Below, in pieces: positions 6,678 to 11,737 of a DNA stretch of 11,737 nucleotides. The position numbers and the translations under genes were made by a program. The stretch is from Dehalococcoidia bacterium (lineage in GTDB: Bacteria; Chloroflexota; Dehalococcoidia; GIF9; AB-539-J10): positions 1 to 11,737 of the forward strand of contig JAGMDB010000090.1 in NCBI GenBank assembly GCA_023128875.1, in the 5' to 3' direction. The notes under the pieces are model-generated. The model saw only the letters and a list, made by a program, of their open reading frames with translations, was not told where the DNA came from and made no database searches. Numbering within the stretch: position 1 is the stretch's first letter; every line of letters begins with the position of its first letter.

Positions 6678-8228
6678 TTAAAGAGGAATATTACCATGTT
6701 TTTTAGGTGTATTGCAGATGTCTTTATTCCGTAACATCTGTAATGCCTTGATTACCTTGGGGCGTGTCTCTCGAGGGGCAATGATATCATCAATATAGCC
6801 CCTGGCTGCTGCCACATAAGGGTTGGCAAACTTATCCCGATATTCTCGAACTAGCCTCTGCCTTGCTTCCTCCGCATTCTCCGATTTCTTGATTTCGTTA
6901 CGATAGACAACATTCACGGCCCCCTCAGGACCCATCACGGCAATTTCCGCTGTAGGCCAGGCATAATTAATATCCCCTCGCAAGCTCTTGCTGCTCATAG
7001 CAATATAAGCTCCTCCGTAGGCCTTGCGAATGATTATACTCACCTTGGGCACAGTAGCCTCAGCATAGGCAAAAAGGAGCTTGGCGCCATGCCTGATAAT
7101 ACCCCTGAATTCCTGGTCCGTACCTGGCATGTATCCCGGAACATCAACGAACGTAACCAGAGGGATATTGAAGCAATCACAAACACGTACAAACCTGGCT
7201 GCTTTATCGCTAGCATCGATATCCAGGGCTCCAGCTAAGTGCATCGGCTGTTGGGCTAAAATGCCCACACTTTGAGCATCTAAATGAGCAAAACCAACAA
7301 TAAAATTACGGGCAAACTTCTCATGAACTTCCATAAAATCGCTATTGTCGACCACCTTTGTAATAATCCTCTTCATATCATATGGCTGAGTGGGGTTAAC
7401 CGGAACGATGTTAAGAAATTCCTCATCCATACGATTAGGATCATCGTTTGTATCTGCCAAAGGCGGCCTCTCCTTATAGCTCTGAGGAAGGAAGCCCAAT
7501 AATCTGCGCACCTGCTGGAAACATTGCTCCTCAGTATCACATACGAAGTGGCAATTGCCACTTCGGGTGGCATTTACCGTGGCCCCACCCAGTTCCTCTA
7601 AGCTGACTTCTTCTCCAGTTACTGCTTTGACAACCTCAGGACCGGTGATATAACTTTGTCCCAAATCTTTAACCATGAAGACAAAGTCAGTAATAGCTGG
7701 GGAATAAACAGCGCCTCCTGCGGTGGGACCAACTATTACCGAGATTTGAGGGATACTGCCCGAGTAGAGGGTATTTCGCGTAAAAATCTCACCATAGCCG
7801 GCAAGACTATCAGCTCCTTCCTGGATACGCGCCCCGCCGGAATCCAACACAGCCACAAAAGGAGCACCATTCCGGGCAGCTAGATCCATTACCTTACAAA
7901 TCTTTCCAGCGGCTACCTCAGACAACGACCCGCCAAAAACGGTGAAGTCCTGTGCAGAAACAAAGATATGTCGGTTATTTACCTTGCCATAGCCAGTAAC
8001 CACTGAATCACCAAGAAACTTCCGCTCCGCCATGTCAAAGTCAGTACAGCGATGGGTTACAAAAGGGTCGATTTCTTCAAAAGTCCCCGCATCGAAAAGA
8101 AGAGCAATCCGCTCCCTGGCAGTTAGTTTTCCCTTGGCATGTTGTGCCTCAATGCGTTTAAGCCCTCCCCCACTCTTGGCTTCTTCTCTGGTTTTTTTTA
8201 GTTGAGCTAACTCTTTCTCGATTTCCAT
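6678..8228 (-). CDS. Acyl-CoA carboxyltransferase subunit (MmdA/PccB type)
   Basis: A 516-residue carboxyltransferase with the duplicated crotonase fold. It moves carboxyl groups between biotin and an acyl-CoA (propionyl/methylmalonyl-CoA or acetyl/malonyl-CoA). Motifs are QHAKGKLTARERI (29-41), DSGGARIQEGADSL (129-142), the first oxyanion loop GPTAGGAVYSPA (167-178), VDVPGYMPGTDQE (361-373) and the second loop RKAYGGAYIAM (401-411). Position I409 corresponds to the residue reported to steer acyl-CoA choice in Streptomyces enzymes (Asp in PccB, Ile in the acetyl-CoA-accepting form). Strict propionyl-CoA use is therefore not indicated. MmdA and archaeal dual-specificity enzymes also carry a hydrophobic residue there. 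It is the first gene of the operon. ATG 8228 gives the usual family N-terminus; an in-frame TTG at 8240 adds four residues, and neither has a well-spaced ribosome-binding site. Confidence 0.88.
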   Translation of the reverse strand: MEIEKELAQLKKTREEAKSGGGLKRIEAQHAKGKLTARERIALLFDAGTFEEIDPFVTHRCTDFDMAERKFLGDSVVTGYGKVNNRHIFVSAQDFTVFGGSLSEVAAGKICKVMDLAARNGAPFVAVLDSGGARIQEGADSLAGYGEIFTRNTLYSGSIPQISVIVGPTAGGAVYSPAITDFVFMVKDLGQSYITGPEVVKAVTGEEVSLEELGGATVNATRSGNCHFVCDTEEQCFQQVRRLLGFLPQSYKERPPLADTNDDPNRMDEEFLNIVPVNPTQPYDMKRIITKVVDNSDFMEVHEKFARNFIVGFAHLDAQSVGILAQQPMHLAGALDIDASDKAARFVRVCDCFNIPLVTFVDVPGYMPGTDQEFRGIIRHGAKLLFAYAEATVPKVSIIIRKAYGGAYIAMSSKSLRGDINYAWPTAEIAVMGPEGAVNVVYRNEIKKSENAEEARQRLVREYRDKFANPYVAAARGYIDDIIAPRETRPKVIKALQMLRNKDICNTPKKHGNIPL

Positions 8229-8259
8229 TTCCTTTTTCAATCGCTTAGCTTAGACTGCT

Positions 8260-8288
8260 ATTTTAATAGTCTCCTCTGTTATAATCAA
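8260..8288 (-). promoter_or_regulatory. Promoter of the carboxylase/hydro-lyase operon
   Basis: On the minus strand TTGATT (8288-8283) and TAAAAT (8265-8260) are 17 bases apart. They match sigma-70 hexamers at 4/6 and 5/6 positions. The predicted start near 8253 leaves a leader of about 25 bases before ATG 8228. The -35 element overlaps the -10 element of the opposing folP promoter by three bases. Confidence 0.5.
8277..8285 (+). promoter_or_regulatory. Extended -10 promoter of folP, giving a leaderless transcript
   Basis: TGTTATAAT is a perfect extended -10 element (TGn plus TATAAT at 8280-8285). Transcription should begin at about 8292, one base from the folP ATG at 8293. No Shine-Dalgarno sequence precedes that ATG and no good -35 element is visible, which fits a leaderless mRNA. 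Confidence 0.6.
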
Positions 8289-8292
8289 TGCT

Positions 8293-9174
8293 ATGCCCAA
8301 TCACAATGAAGACAAAGCAAAAAAACTTGGCTATACTCACTGCGGCAGGACAACTTTTCACTGGGGCAGGCGAACCTACATTATGGGGATCGTAAACCTT
8401 TCTCCAGATTCCTTCGCTGGTGATGGATTAAGCAATATTGAAGCTGCTGTAGGCCAGGCAAAACGCATGGCCATAGAAGGAGCAGATATACTCGATATTG
8501 GTGGCGAATCCACCCGCCCTAGCTCAACTCCGATTTCAGTTGATGAGGAACTTGGCCGTGTAATTCCTGCTCTGGAGAAGCTAGCCGAAGAGGTAACATT
8601 GCCATTGAGCATTGATACCTACAAGCTAGAAGTGGCTCGAAAGGCTTTAGATGCCGGTGTCAACATGATAAACGATATCTGGGGACTAAAGCAGGAGCCA
8701 GGGCTAGCCGAGCTAGCAGCGCAAAGAAAGGTACCTCTTATTTTAATGAGCAATCAGCGCGATATCTCCCCACACCATGATGTTATCTTTCCTGACATTA
8801 TTACTGCGGTTATTGCCGATTTGCACAGAGCTATACAGCAAGCTCTAGCTATGGGTGTGCCTCCGGAGAATATCATCATTGACCCAGGAATCGGCTTCGG
8901 CAAAACGCAAGAACAAAACCTGGAACTCATGCGGCGCCTAGAGGAACTCAAGAGATTAGGCAAGCCCATTCTTTTAGCTAGCTCGCGTAAGTCAATAATA
9001 GGCCGTGTACTCAATTCGCCTCCTGAGCAGAGTTTAGAAGGAACAATGGCCACTGTAGCTATTGGTATCGCCAAAGGCGTCGATATTGTCCGCGTACATG
9101 ATGTCAAAGAGATAGCCCGTGTCTGTAAGATGAGCGATGCTATCATCAGAGAGGGGAACCTGCAAAGAATGTGA
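8293..9174 (+). CDS. folP: Dihydropteroate synthase
   Basis: A 293-residue TIM-barrel enzyme that condenses 6-hydroxymethyl-7,8-dihydropterin diphosphate with p-aminobenzoate to dihydropteroate in folate synthesis. GIVNLSPDSF (32-41), LDIGGESTRPSS (67-78), SIDTY (106-110), NMINDIWG (124-131), DPGIGFGKT (197-205), LLASSRKSIIG (227-237) and the last-strand VRVHDV (266-271) are all present and in order. One departure is LMSNQRD (151-157), where relatives commonly have LMHN or LMHM, so the usual histidine is a serine. The first 20 residues are a short polar extension. The ATG follows an extended -10 promoter with almost no leader. It is the first gene of a folP-folK-pterin synthase cluster. Confidence 0.93.
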   Translation: MPNHNEDKAKKLGYTHCGRTTFHWGRRTYIMGIVNLSPDSFAGDGLSNIEAAVGQAKRMAIEGADILDIGGESTRPSSTPISVDEELGRVIPALEKLAEEVTLPLSIDTYKLEVARKALDAGVNMINDIWGLKQEPGLAELAAQRKVPLILMSNQRDISPHHDVIFPDIITAVIADLHRAIQQALAMGVPPENIIIDPGIGFGKTQEQNLELMRRLEELKRLGKPILLASSRKSIIGRVLNSPPEQSLEGTMATVAIGIAKGVDIVRVHDVKEIARVCKMSDAIIREGNLQRM

Positions 9175-9282
9175 GAAATCGATTCTGGAATGCTTCTATA
9201 TTGGGGCATATCAGGAATATCAGCATCGTTTAAGAAGAAGAATTAGCCTTGGCAGTATCAAAGAGTTTAACAAAGGAATAAA

Positions 9283-9765
9283 TTGCCTACTGCTTATCTT
9301 TGTCTTGGGTCGAATTTGGGAGACCGTGAGAAAAACCTGATTCGGGCTTTGTCATTGCTTTCCACAGAGGTAAATCTCGATAAAGCTTCGTCCATTTATG
9401 AAACCGAGCCAGTAGGCTATAAAGAACAACCTTTTTTCCTCAATCTGGCATGTCAAGTCACAACCAATTTGAATCCTTGGGAACTCCTCCACTTAGCTAA
9501 AACCATTGAAAATAAAATGGGCAGAATACCCAGCAAGCAAATAAACGCGCCCCGTCCTATTGACATAGATATCCTTTTCTATAACAAGCAAATCATTAAT
9601 AGTAAGAATTTAACTGTCCCCCACCCCCGTCTAGCAAAACGAGCTTTCGTTCTCATACCACTATCCGAGATTGCTGCAGAGCTAATTCACCCCCAACTTG
9701 GCAAGAGTATTGCTGCATTAGTTAACAATGTGAGAGGGCAGAGTGGAGTGCGAAAATACAATTAG
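9283..9765 (+). CDS. folK: 2-amino-4-hydroxy-6-hydroxymethyldihydropteridine diphosphokinase
   Basis: A 160-residue HPPK that transfers diphosphate from ATP to 6-hydroxymethyl-7,8-dihydropterin, making the substrate of FolP. Diagnostic motifs are LGSNLGDRE (8-16), YETEPVGY (39-46), FFLNLAC (51-57), the Mg-binding PRPIDIDILFY (90-100 with D94 and D96) and VPHPRLAKRAFVLIPLSEI in the C-terminal third. The start is TTG 9283, supported by AAAGGA at 9272-9277; an ATG would have to be well inside the conserved first strand. A gap of 108 bases separates it from folP, and I see no gene in that gap. The stop codon overlaps the ribosome-binding site of the next gene. Confidence 0.93.
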   Translation: MPTAYLCLGSNLGDREKNLIRALSLLSTEVNLDKASSIYETEPVGYKEQPFFLNLACQVTTNLNPWELLHLAKTIENKMGRIPSKQINAPRPIDIDILFYNKQIINSKNLTVPHPRLAKRAFVLIPLSEIAAELIHPQLGKSIAALVNNVRGQSGVRKYN

Positions 9766-9774
9766 GAGGTTGCG

Positions 9775-10143
9775 ATGTATCAATTATTTGTAGAAGGACA
9801 TTTTGATGCTGCACACTATCTGCGACATTACCGTGGCAAGTGTGAAAAGTTGCATGGCCACCGCTTTAAAGTAGTAGTACGTTTAAACACCACAAAGCTC
9901 GACCAGGCTGGCTTAGCCTACGACTTTGCCCAAATAAAGCGCTTCCTAAGAGAAGCCCTAGCTCCATTTGACCACGCTTGCCTCAACGATGTACCACCAT
10001 TTGACGAAACTGAGCCCTCCTGTGAGAATCTTGCCCCTACCATATATAATAGGCTTCAGCCCTGTTTTTTAGGGTCACCAGTAACATTAGCATGCATCGA
10101 GGTGTGGGAATCTCCCACAAGCGGAGTCGCTTACTACCCTTGA
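9775..10143 (+). CDS. 6-pyruvoyltetrahydropterin synthase/QueD family protein with CExxHGH motif (PTPS-I/III)
   Basis: A 122-residue T-fold enzyme acting on 7,8-dihydroneopterin triphosphate. Zinc ligands are H14 (FDAAHYL) and H27/H29 in CEKLHGH (23-29). D66-H67 in FDHACLND and E109/E112 in IEVWES are the other active-site positions. Both C23 (QueD-type, 6-carboxytetrahydropterin synthase) and E24 (the residue that in PTPS-III allows 6-hydroxymethyldihydropterin formation) are present. From the published COG0720 subfamily scheme, a CExxHGH motif marks enzymes able to serve both queuosine and folate synthesis. Its place directly after folP and folK, with no folB nearby, supports a FolB-bypass role. 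AGGAGGT, overlapping the folK stop, lies four bases before ATG 9775. The 3' end overlaps the convergent Trm112-like gene by 10 bases. A queD annotation would also be reasonable. Confidence 0.88.
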   Translation: MYQLFVEGHFDAAHYLRHYRGKCEKLHGHRFKVVVRLNTTKLDQAGLAYDFAQIKRFLREALAPFDHACLNDVPPFDETEPSCENLAPTIYNRLQPCFLGSPVTLACIEVWESPTSGVAYYP

Positions 10144-10325
10144 GCCTTACCCAGGTCTGGCGGCAACAAGTTGGGAATGGCGTCTTCAATAGGATATGAA
10201 TGCCGACAACTGAAGCAGTACAGGGAGCCACCGATAACCTCCTCACCCTCCTCCCTATCCACCTTCAGTTGCAAAGGCCCTTTACATACTGGACACACCA
10301 GGATTTGCATTAATTCCTTTTTCAT
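10134..10325 (-). CDS. Trm112-like zinc-ribbon protein (UPF0434 family)
   Basis: A 63-residue protein with two CxxC pairs, CPVC (11-14) and CFSC (37-40), set in the typical frame ILVCPVCKGPL ... LYCFSCRHSYPIEDAIPNLLP. This is the Trm112/YcaR-like fold, which in eukaryotes and archaea activates methyltransferases. Bacterial members are small and mostly uncharacterised, so a partner role is inference. It is encoded convergently to the pterin synthase with a 10-base overlap of the two 3' ends. ATG 10325 lies 14 bases from a good extended -10 element and lacks a clear Shine-Dalgarno sequence, so the transcript is nearly leaderless. Confidence 0.85.
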   Translation of the reverse strand: MKKELMQILVCPVCKGPLQLKVDREEGEEVIGGSLYCFSCRHSYPIEDAIPNLLPPDLGKAQG

Positions 10326-10339
10326 CTTAGCTATAGAGA

Positions 10340-10348
10340 ATTATACCA
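10340..10348 (-). promoter_or_regulatory. Extended -10 promoter of the Trm112-like gene
   Basis: The minus strand reads TGGTATAAT (10348-10340), a perfect extended -10. The predicted start near 10333 leaves only about 8 bases before ATG 10325. The -35 region is weak. Confidence 0.55.
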
Positions 10349-10380
10349 GATAAGCACCATAATAAGTAACCAGAGAAAAA

Positions 10381-10389
10381 TGCTATAAT
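10381..10389 (+). promoter_or_regulatory. Extended -10 promoter of the 10408 gene
   Basis: TGCTATAAT is a perfect extended -10. Transcription starting near 10396 would give a short leader containing GGGAGGA (10397-10403), a good ribosome-binding site four bases before ATG 10408. Confidence 0.6.
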
Positions 10390-10407
10390 ATCCCGTGGGA
10401 GGACAAA

Positions 10408-10743
10408 ATGACAGTTCAGATAAAGAAAACTTACCGAGGTATAAGCCCCGAGATGCTTCATGACGAGATACGAGATCTGGCGCAACAAGAGGGGGTTTTG
10501 GTAGGCGAAGCCAAACTACAAACATATTCACTTCCCAGCGGCTCAACGCAATCTCGTGTCACCCTAGTATTTAAGGCGCAGGCTAATCAGAAACAGTGTG
10601 GCAGCGCACATATTATAGGCTCACCCTCAGGCGAAACTAAAATAATGCTTGACTTCGACGAAACACTCCTGCCCCAGGAGAAAATCACATCCCTTCAAGA
10701 AAAAATGGACTTTGTACTCGGCTCATACGAACTTAAGTGGTGA
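10408..10743 (+). CDS. Hypothetical protein, 111 residues
   Basis: I do not recognise this protein. It is soluble, has no signal peptide or membrane segment, and alternates charged helical stretches (EMLHDEIRDLAQQEG, 15-29) with strand-like segments (RVTLVFKAQ, KIMLDFDETL). It ends in a helix and GSYELKW. The pattern suggests a small alpha/beta domain. Expression is well supported by a TGCTATAAT promoter and a GGGAGGA ribosome-binding site ahead of ATG 10408. It is divergent from the Trm112-like gene and followed by the putative small-RNA gene, not by another coding region. Confidence 0.75.
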   Translation: MTVQIKKTYRGISPEMLHDEIRDLAQQEGVLVGEAKLQTYSLPSGSTQSRVTLVFKAQANQKQCGSAHIIGSPSGETKIMLDFDETLLPQEKITSLQEKMDFVLGSYELKW

Positions 10744-10819
10744 TATATGGAAGAAACCAGACGGCATTTCCGAAGCCTGAAAACTGTATAGCATACCCCG
10801 GACACCGCACAAGAGAAAT

Positions 10820-10848
10820 TTGACAAATTTTTGGGGATGTGCTAGATT
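10820..10848 (+). promoter_or_regulatory. Strong promoter of the putative small RNA
   Basis: TTGACA (10820-10825, perfect -35), a 17-base spacer and TAGATT (10843-10848, 4/6) with an extended TG at 10840-10841. It is the best -35 box in the window. The predicted start is G10855, which is also the first base of the closing helix of the downstream RNA. Confidence 0.6.
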
Positions 10849-10854
10849 GAGAAT

Positions 10855-11012
10855 GTCCCAAGTAATCAAACCAGGCGGATGGAGAGGGAGGGAAGAGGCA
10901 AGTAAGCGGAAGCTGAAAGGAACTGGGAAGCAAAATTCCTGGTGCAAGGTAGGCGGAAGCTGGAAAGCCAAGCAGATAAGCAAAAGGAGAGGTTACTTGG
11001 GGCGGTTTTTTT
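10855..11012 (+). ncRNA. Putative structured small RNA, class unknown
   Basis: This stretch lacks a convincing protein but has the layout of a free-standing RNA gene. The 5' end (10855-10867) pairs with 10991-11003 in a 13-bp helix: 11 consecutive pairs from C10857 to C10867 inside, plus G-C and U-G at the base, with one further U-G within the run. Seven T residues (11006-11012) follow. Inside, ACTGGGAA (10922-10929) and TTCCTGGT (10936-10943) form an 8-bp hairpin with loop GCAAAA and two wobble pairs. It is flanked by two near-identical modules (10898-10919 and 10944-10967) that share GCGGAAGCTG, each able to form a GGAA-tetraloop mini-hairpin. The interior is strongly purine-rich, including GGAGAGGGAGGGAAGAGG (10881-10898). 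I could not match it to SRP RNA, 6S RNA, RNase P or a riboswitch consensus. No gene follows closely on the plus strand, so a trans-acting RNA is more likely than a leader. Confidence 0.5.
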
Positions 11013-11292
11013 GCCCTACCTCAAGGATTCTCAGTTGCCCCTGCAATTATTGTTAATTGTCTCAAAGCCATCTCATATTGCACATCTCTTGACGTCTTTC
11101 CTCAGTAACCATAAAGGGGGGATGCCTTTTGGCTCGGGCGATGGAAAGGCAAAATACAAAGCAAAACCATGTGCAACAGAGAGCCTCCTGAGCCTGAGTT
11201 CCTTCTGTCAATCCACAGTGCCATCGCTTCGTTTACCAAGTAATGAGGAGGAAGAAACTCAGTAGTTAAGAGTGTACATCCCGATGGAATGT
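11013..11292. other. Region without a recognisable gene
   Basis: These 280 bases hold no protein I can support. A plus-strand open frame runs through to 11265 but has low-complexity, non-protein-like content. A 6-bp inverted repeat (GCCTTT 11124-11129, AAAGGC 11145-11150) is the only structure noticed. A third copy of CAAGTAA occurs at 11237-11243. Confidence 0.5.
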
Positions 11293-11631
11293 CTAGCTCC
11301 AGATACGTTGTCCTGACGAGGTAATGCTGCTGGTAGGTAACTTGACTATGAATTCCGCTCCTCTGCCCAAGGTGCTGCTAACCTCAATATTGCCACCATG
11401 AGCCAAAACTATCTCCCTGGCTATGGCTAGCCCCAGGCCAACGCCAGTTCTCATTTCATCAGCTTGATAGAAACACCCAAATGCATGAGCTAACTGCTCA
11501 GAGGAAATTTCAGGCCTGCTGCCAGCTACCCTGATTTCAAGGCAATCAGTGGTAGCTGGACGACCAATAGTATTCACTTGTCTCCCAACCGGAGTATATT
11601 TTAGGCCGTTGTCCAGCAAGTCAATGGTTGG
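11293..11631 (-). pseudogene. Relic of a histidine-kinase ATPase domain
   Basis: The minus-strand frame from 11631 to the stop at 11293 reads as the C-terminal half of a sensor histidine kinase. The N-box IDLLDNGLKYTPVG, an F-box-like FGCFYQADEMRTG, the G2 box GVGLGLAIAREIVLAHGG and the ending GRGAEFIVKLP are clear. The G1 box, normally DxGxGI, is degraded to AGSRPEI and lacks the ATP-binding aspartate. There is no dimerisation domain, sensor region or start codon: the frame meets a stop at 11632-11634 and then a tRNA terminator. It cannot encode a working kinase and is a truncated remnant. A TTG at 11619 could start a 108-residue product, but I consider that unlikely. Confidence 0.7.
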
Positions 11632-11640
11632 TCATACCAC

Positions 11641-11680
11641 GGTGCAAACAAATAAGGCAGGCTAATCCGACCTGCCTTAT
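11641..11680 (-). terminator. Intrinsic terminator of the tRNA transcript
   Basis: On the minus strand ATAAGGCAGG (11680-11671) and CCTGCCTTAT (11661-11652) form a perfect 10-bp stem with a 9-base loop. It is followed by the T-rich stretch TTGTTTG. It lies 9 bases past the CCA end of the tRNA gene. Confidence 0.8.
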
Positions 11681-11689
11681 ACGCTTTCT

Positions 11690-11737
11690 TGGTAGCGGGG
11701 GTTGGATTTGAACCAACGACCTCCGGGTTATGAGCCC
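11690..11737 (-). tRNA. tRNA-Met (CAT), probably initiator, 3' part only
   Basis: The last 48 bases of a tRNA gene, cut by the window edge inside the anticodon arm. The minus strand reads GGGCTCATAACCC: anticodon CAT in a seven-base loop between three G-C pairs. Those three pairs are the hallmark of initiator tRNA. Next come the variable loop AGGTC, a T-arm GTTGG/CCAAC around TTCAAAT, the acceptor strand CCCCGCT, discriminator A and an encoded CCA. The 5' acceptor strand and D-arm lie outside the window, so the usual 1-72 mismatch cannot be checked. Confidence 0.93.

Noticed and set aside
8754..9209. 151-codon minus-strand frame inside folP
   Set aside because: It is the antisense shadow of a well-conserved enzyme gene.
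9137..9340. 67-codon plus-strand frame bridging folP and folK
   Set aside because: It overlaps both conserved genes in another frame and does not resemble FolB, which I looked for here.
10868..10990. Similarity of part of the small RNA to bacterial SRP RNA (CGGAAG ... AGCCAAGCAGAT)
   Set aside because: The SRP core needs a CAGG/AGCA symmetric loop below a GGAA tetraloop. Here the tetraloop stems are only 3 bp and the loop consensus is missing.
10855..11012. 6S RNA
   Set aside because: 6S RNA is a long rod with a central bubble. This interior is purine-rich on both sides and cannot pair with itself along its length.
10820..11056. Plus-strand open frame of 78 codons over the small RNA
   Set aside because: It would start inside the promoter, is dominated by G/K/R from purine runs, and has no ribosome-binding site.
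11110..11160. Riboswitch-like GGGCGATGG with a GCCTTT/AAAGGC hairpin
   Set aside because: GGGCGATGG resembles a fluoride-riboswitch fragment, but the flanking stems and pseudoknot partner are absent and no transporter gene follows.
10942..11265. Plus-strand open frame of 107 codons
   Set aside because: It overlaps the putative RNA, has no ribosome-binding site and shows no protein-like motif.
1..11737. CRISPR array, transposase or phage genes
   Set aside because: No regularly spaced repeats, transposase motifs or phage-like proteins were seen on either strand.

Overview
The window looks like a chromosomal stretch of an anaerobic or microaerobic bacterium of moderate GC content. My best guess is Chloroflexota, near Dehalococcoidia, because a split carboxyltransferase/biotin gene pair, HacAB-type hydro-lyase genes and short intergenic repeats occur together. 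Nothing here proves the lineage, and I could run no search.

Layout. At the left end is a small MGMT-like DNA-binding protein (62-550 +). After it come about 430 bp of decayed DNA with two gene relics: the tail of a second isocitrate/isopropylmalate dehydrogenase and the C-terminal half of an isoprenylcysteine-methyltransferase-like membrane protein. A small membrane protein with an HEIHFHHW motif follows (980-1423 -).

The core is a five-gene minus-strand set read from about 8228 down to 1581: a carboxyltransferase (MmdA/PccB type), a pyruvate/oxaloacetate carboxyltransferase fused to a biotin carrier (PycB/OadA type), aconitase-superfamily large and small subunits (LeuC/HacA and LeuD/HacB type), then, beyond a block of dispersed repeats, an isocitrate-dehydrogenase-like enzyme. 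Together they could make oxaloacetate and carry citrate to 2-oxoglutarate, or serve a leucine/homocitrate-type chain-elongation route.

Divergent from it, with overlapping promoters, is a folate operon: folP, folK and a 6-pyruvoyltetrahydropterin-synthase homologue with a CExxHGH motif, which probably replaces the absent folB. A Trm112-like zinc protein (-) converges on it. A hypothetical gene (10408-10743 +) diverges from the Trm112-like gene.

The most interesting unnamed element is at about 10855-11012 (+). A strong promoter is predicted to start transcription exactly at the base of a 13-bp helix that closes a 123-nt purine-rich interior. That interior holds a central hairpin flanked by two copies of a GGAA-tetraloop module, and the helix is followed by seven T residues. 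It looks like a free-standing structured small RNA that I cannot assign to a known class.

The right end has about 280 bp without a recognisable gene, a histidine-kinase C-terminal relic, a terminator, and the 3' part of an initiator tRNA-Met on the minus strand, cut by the window edge.
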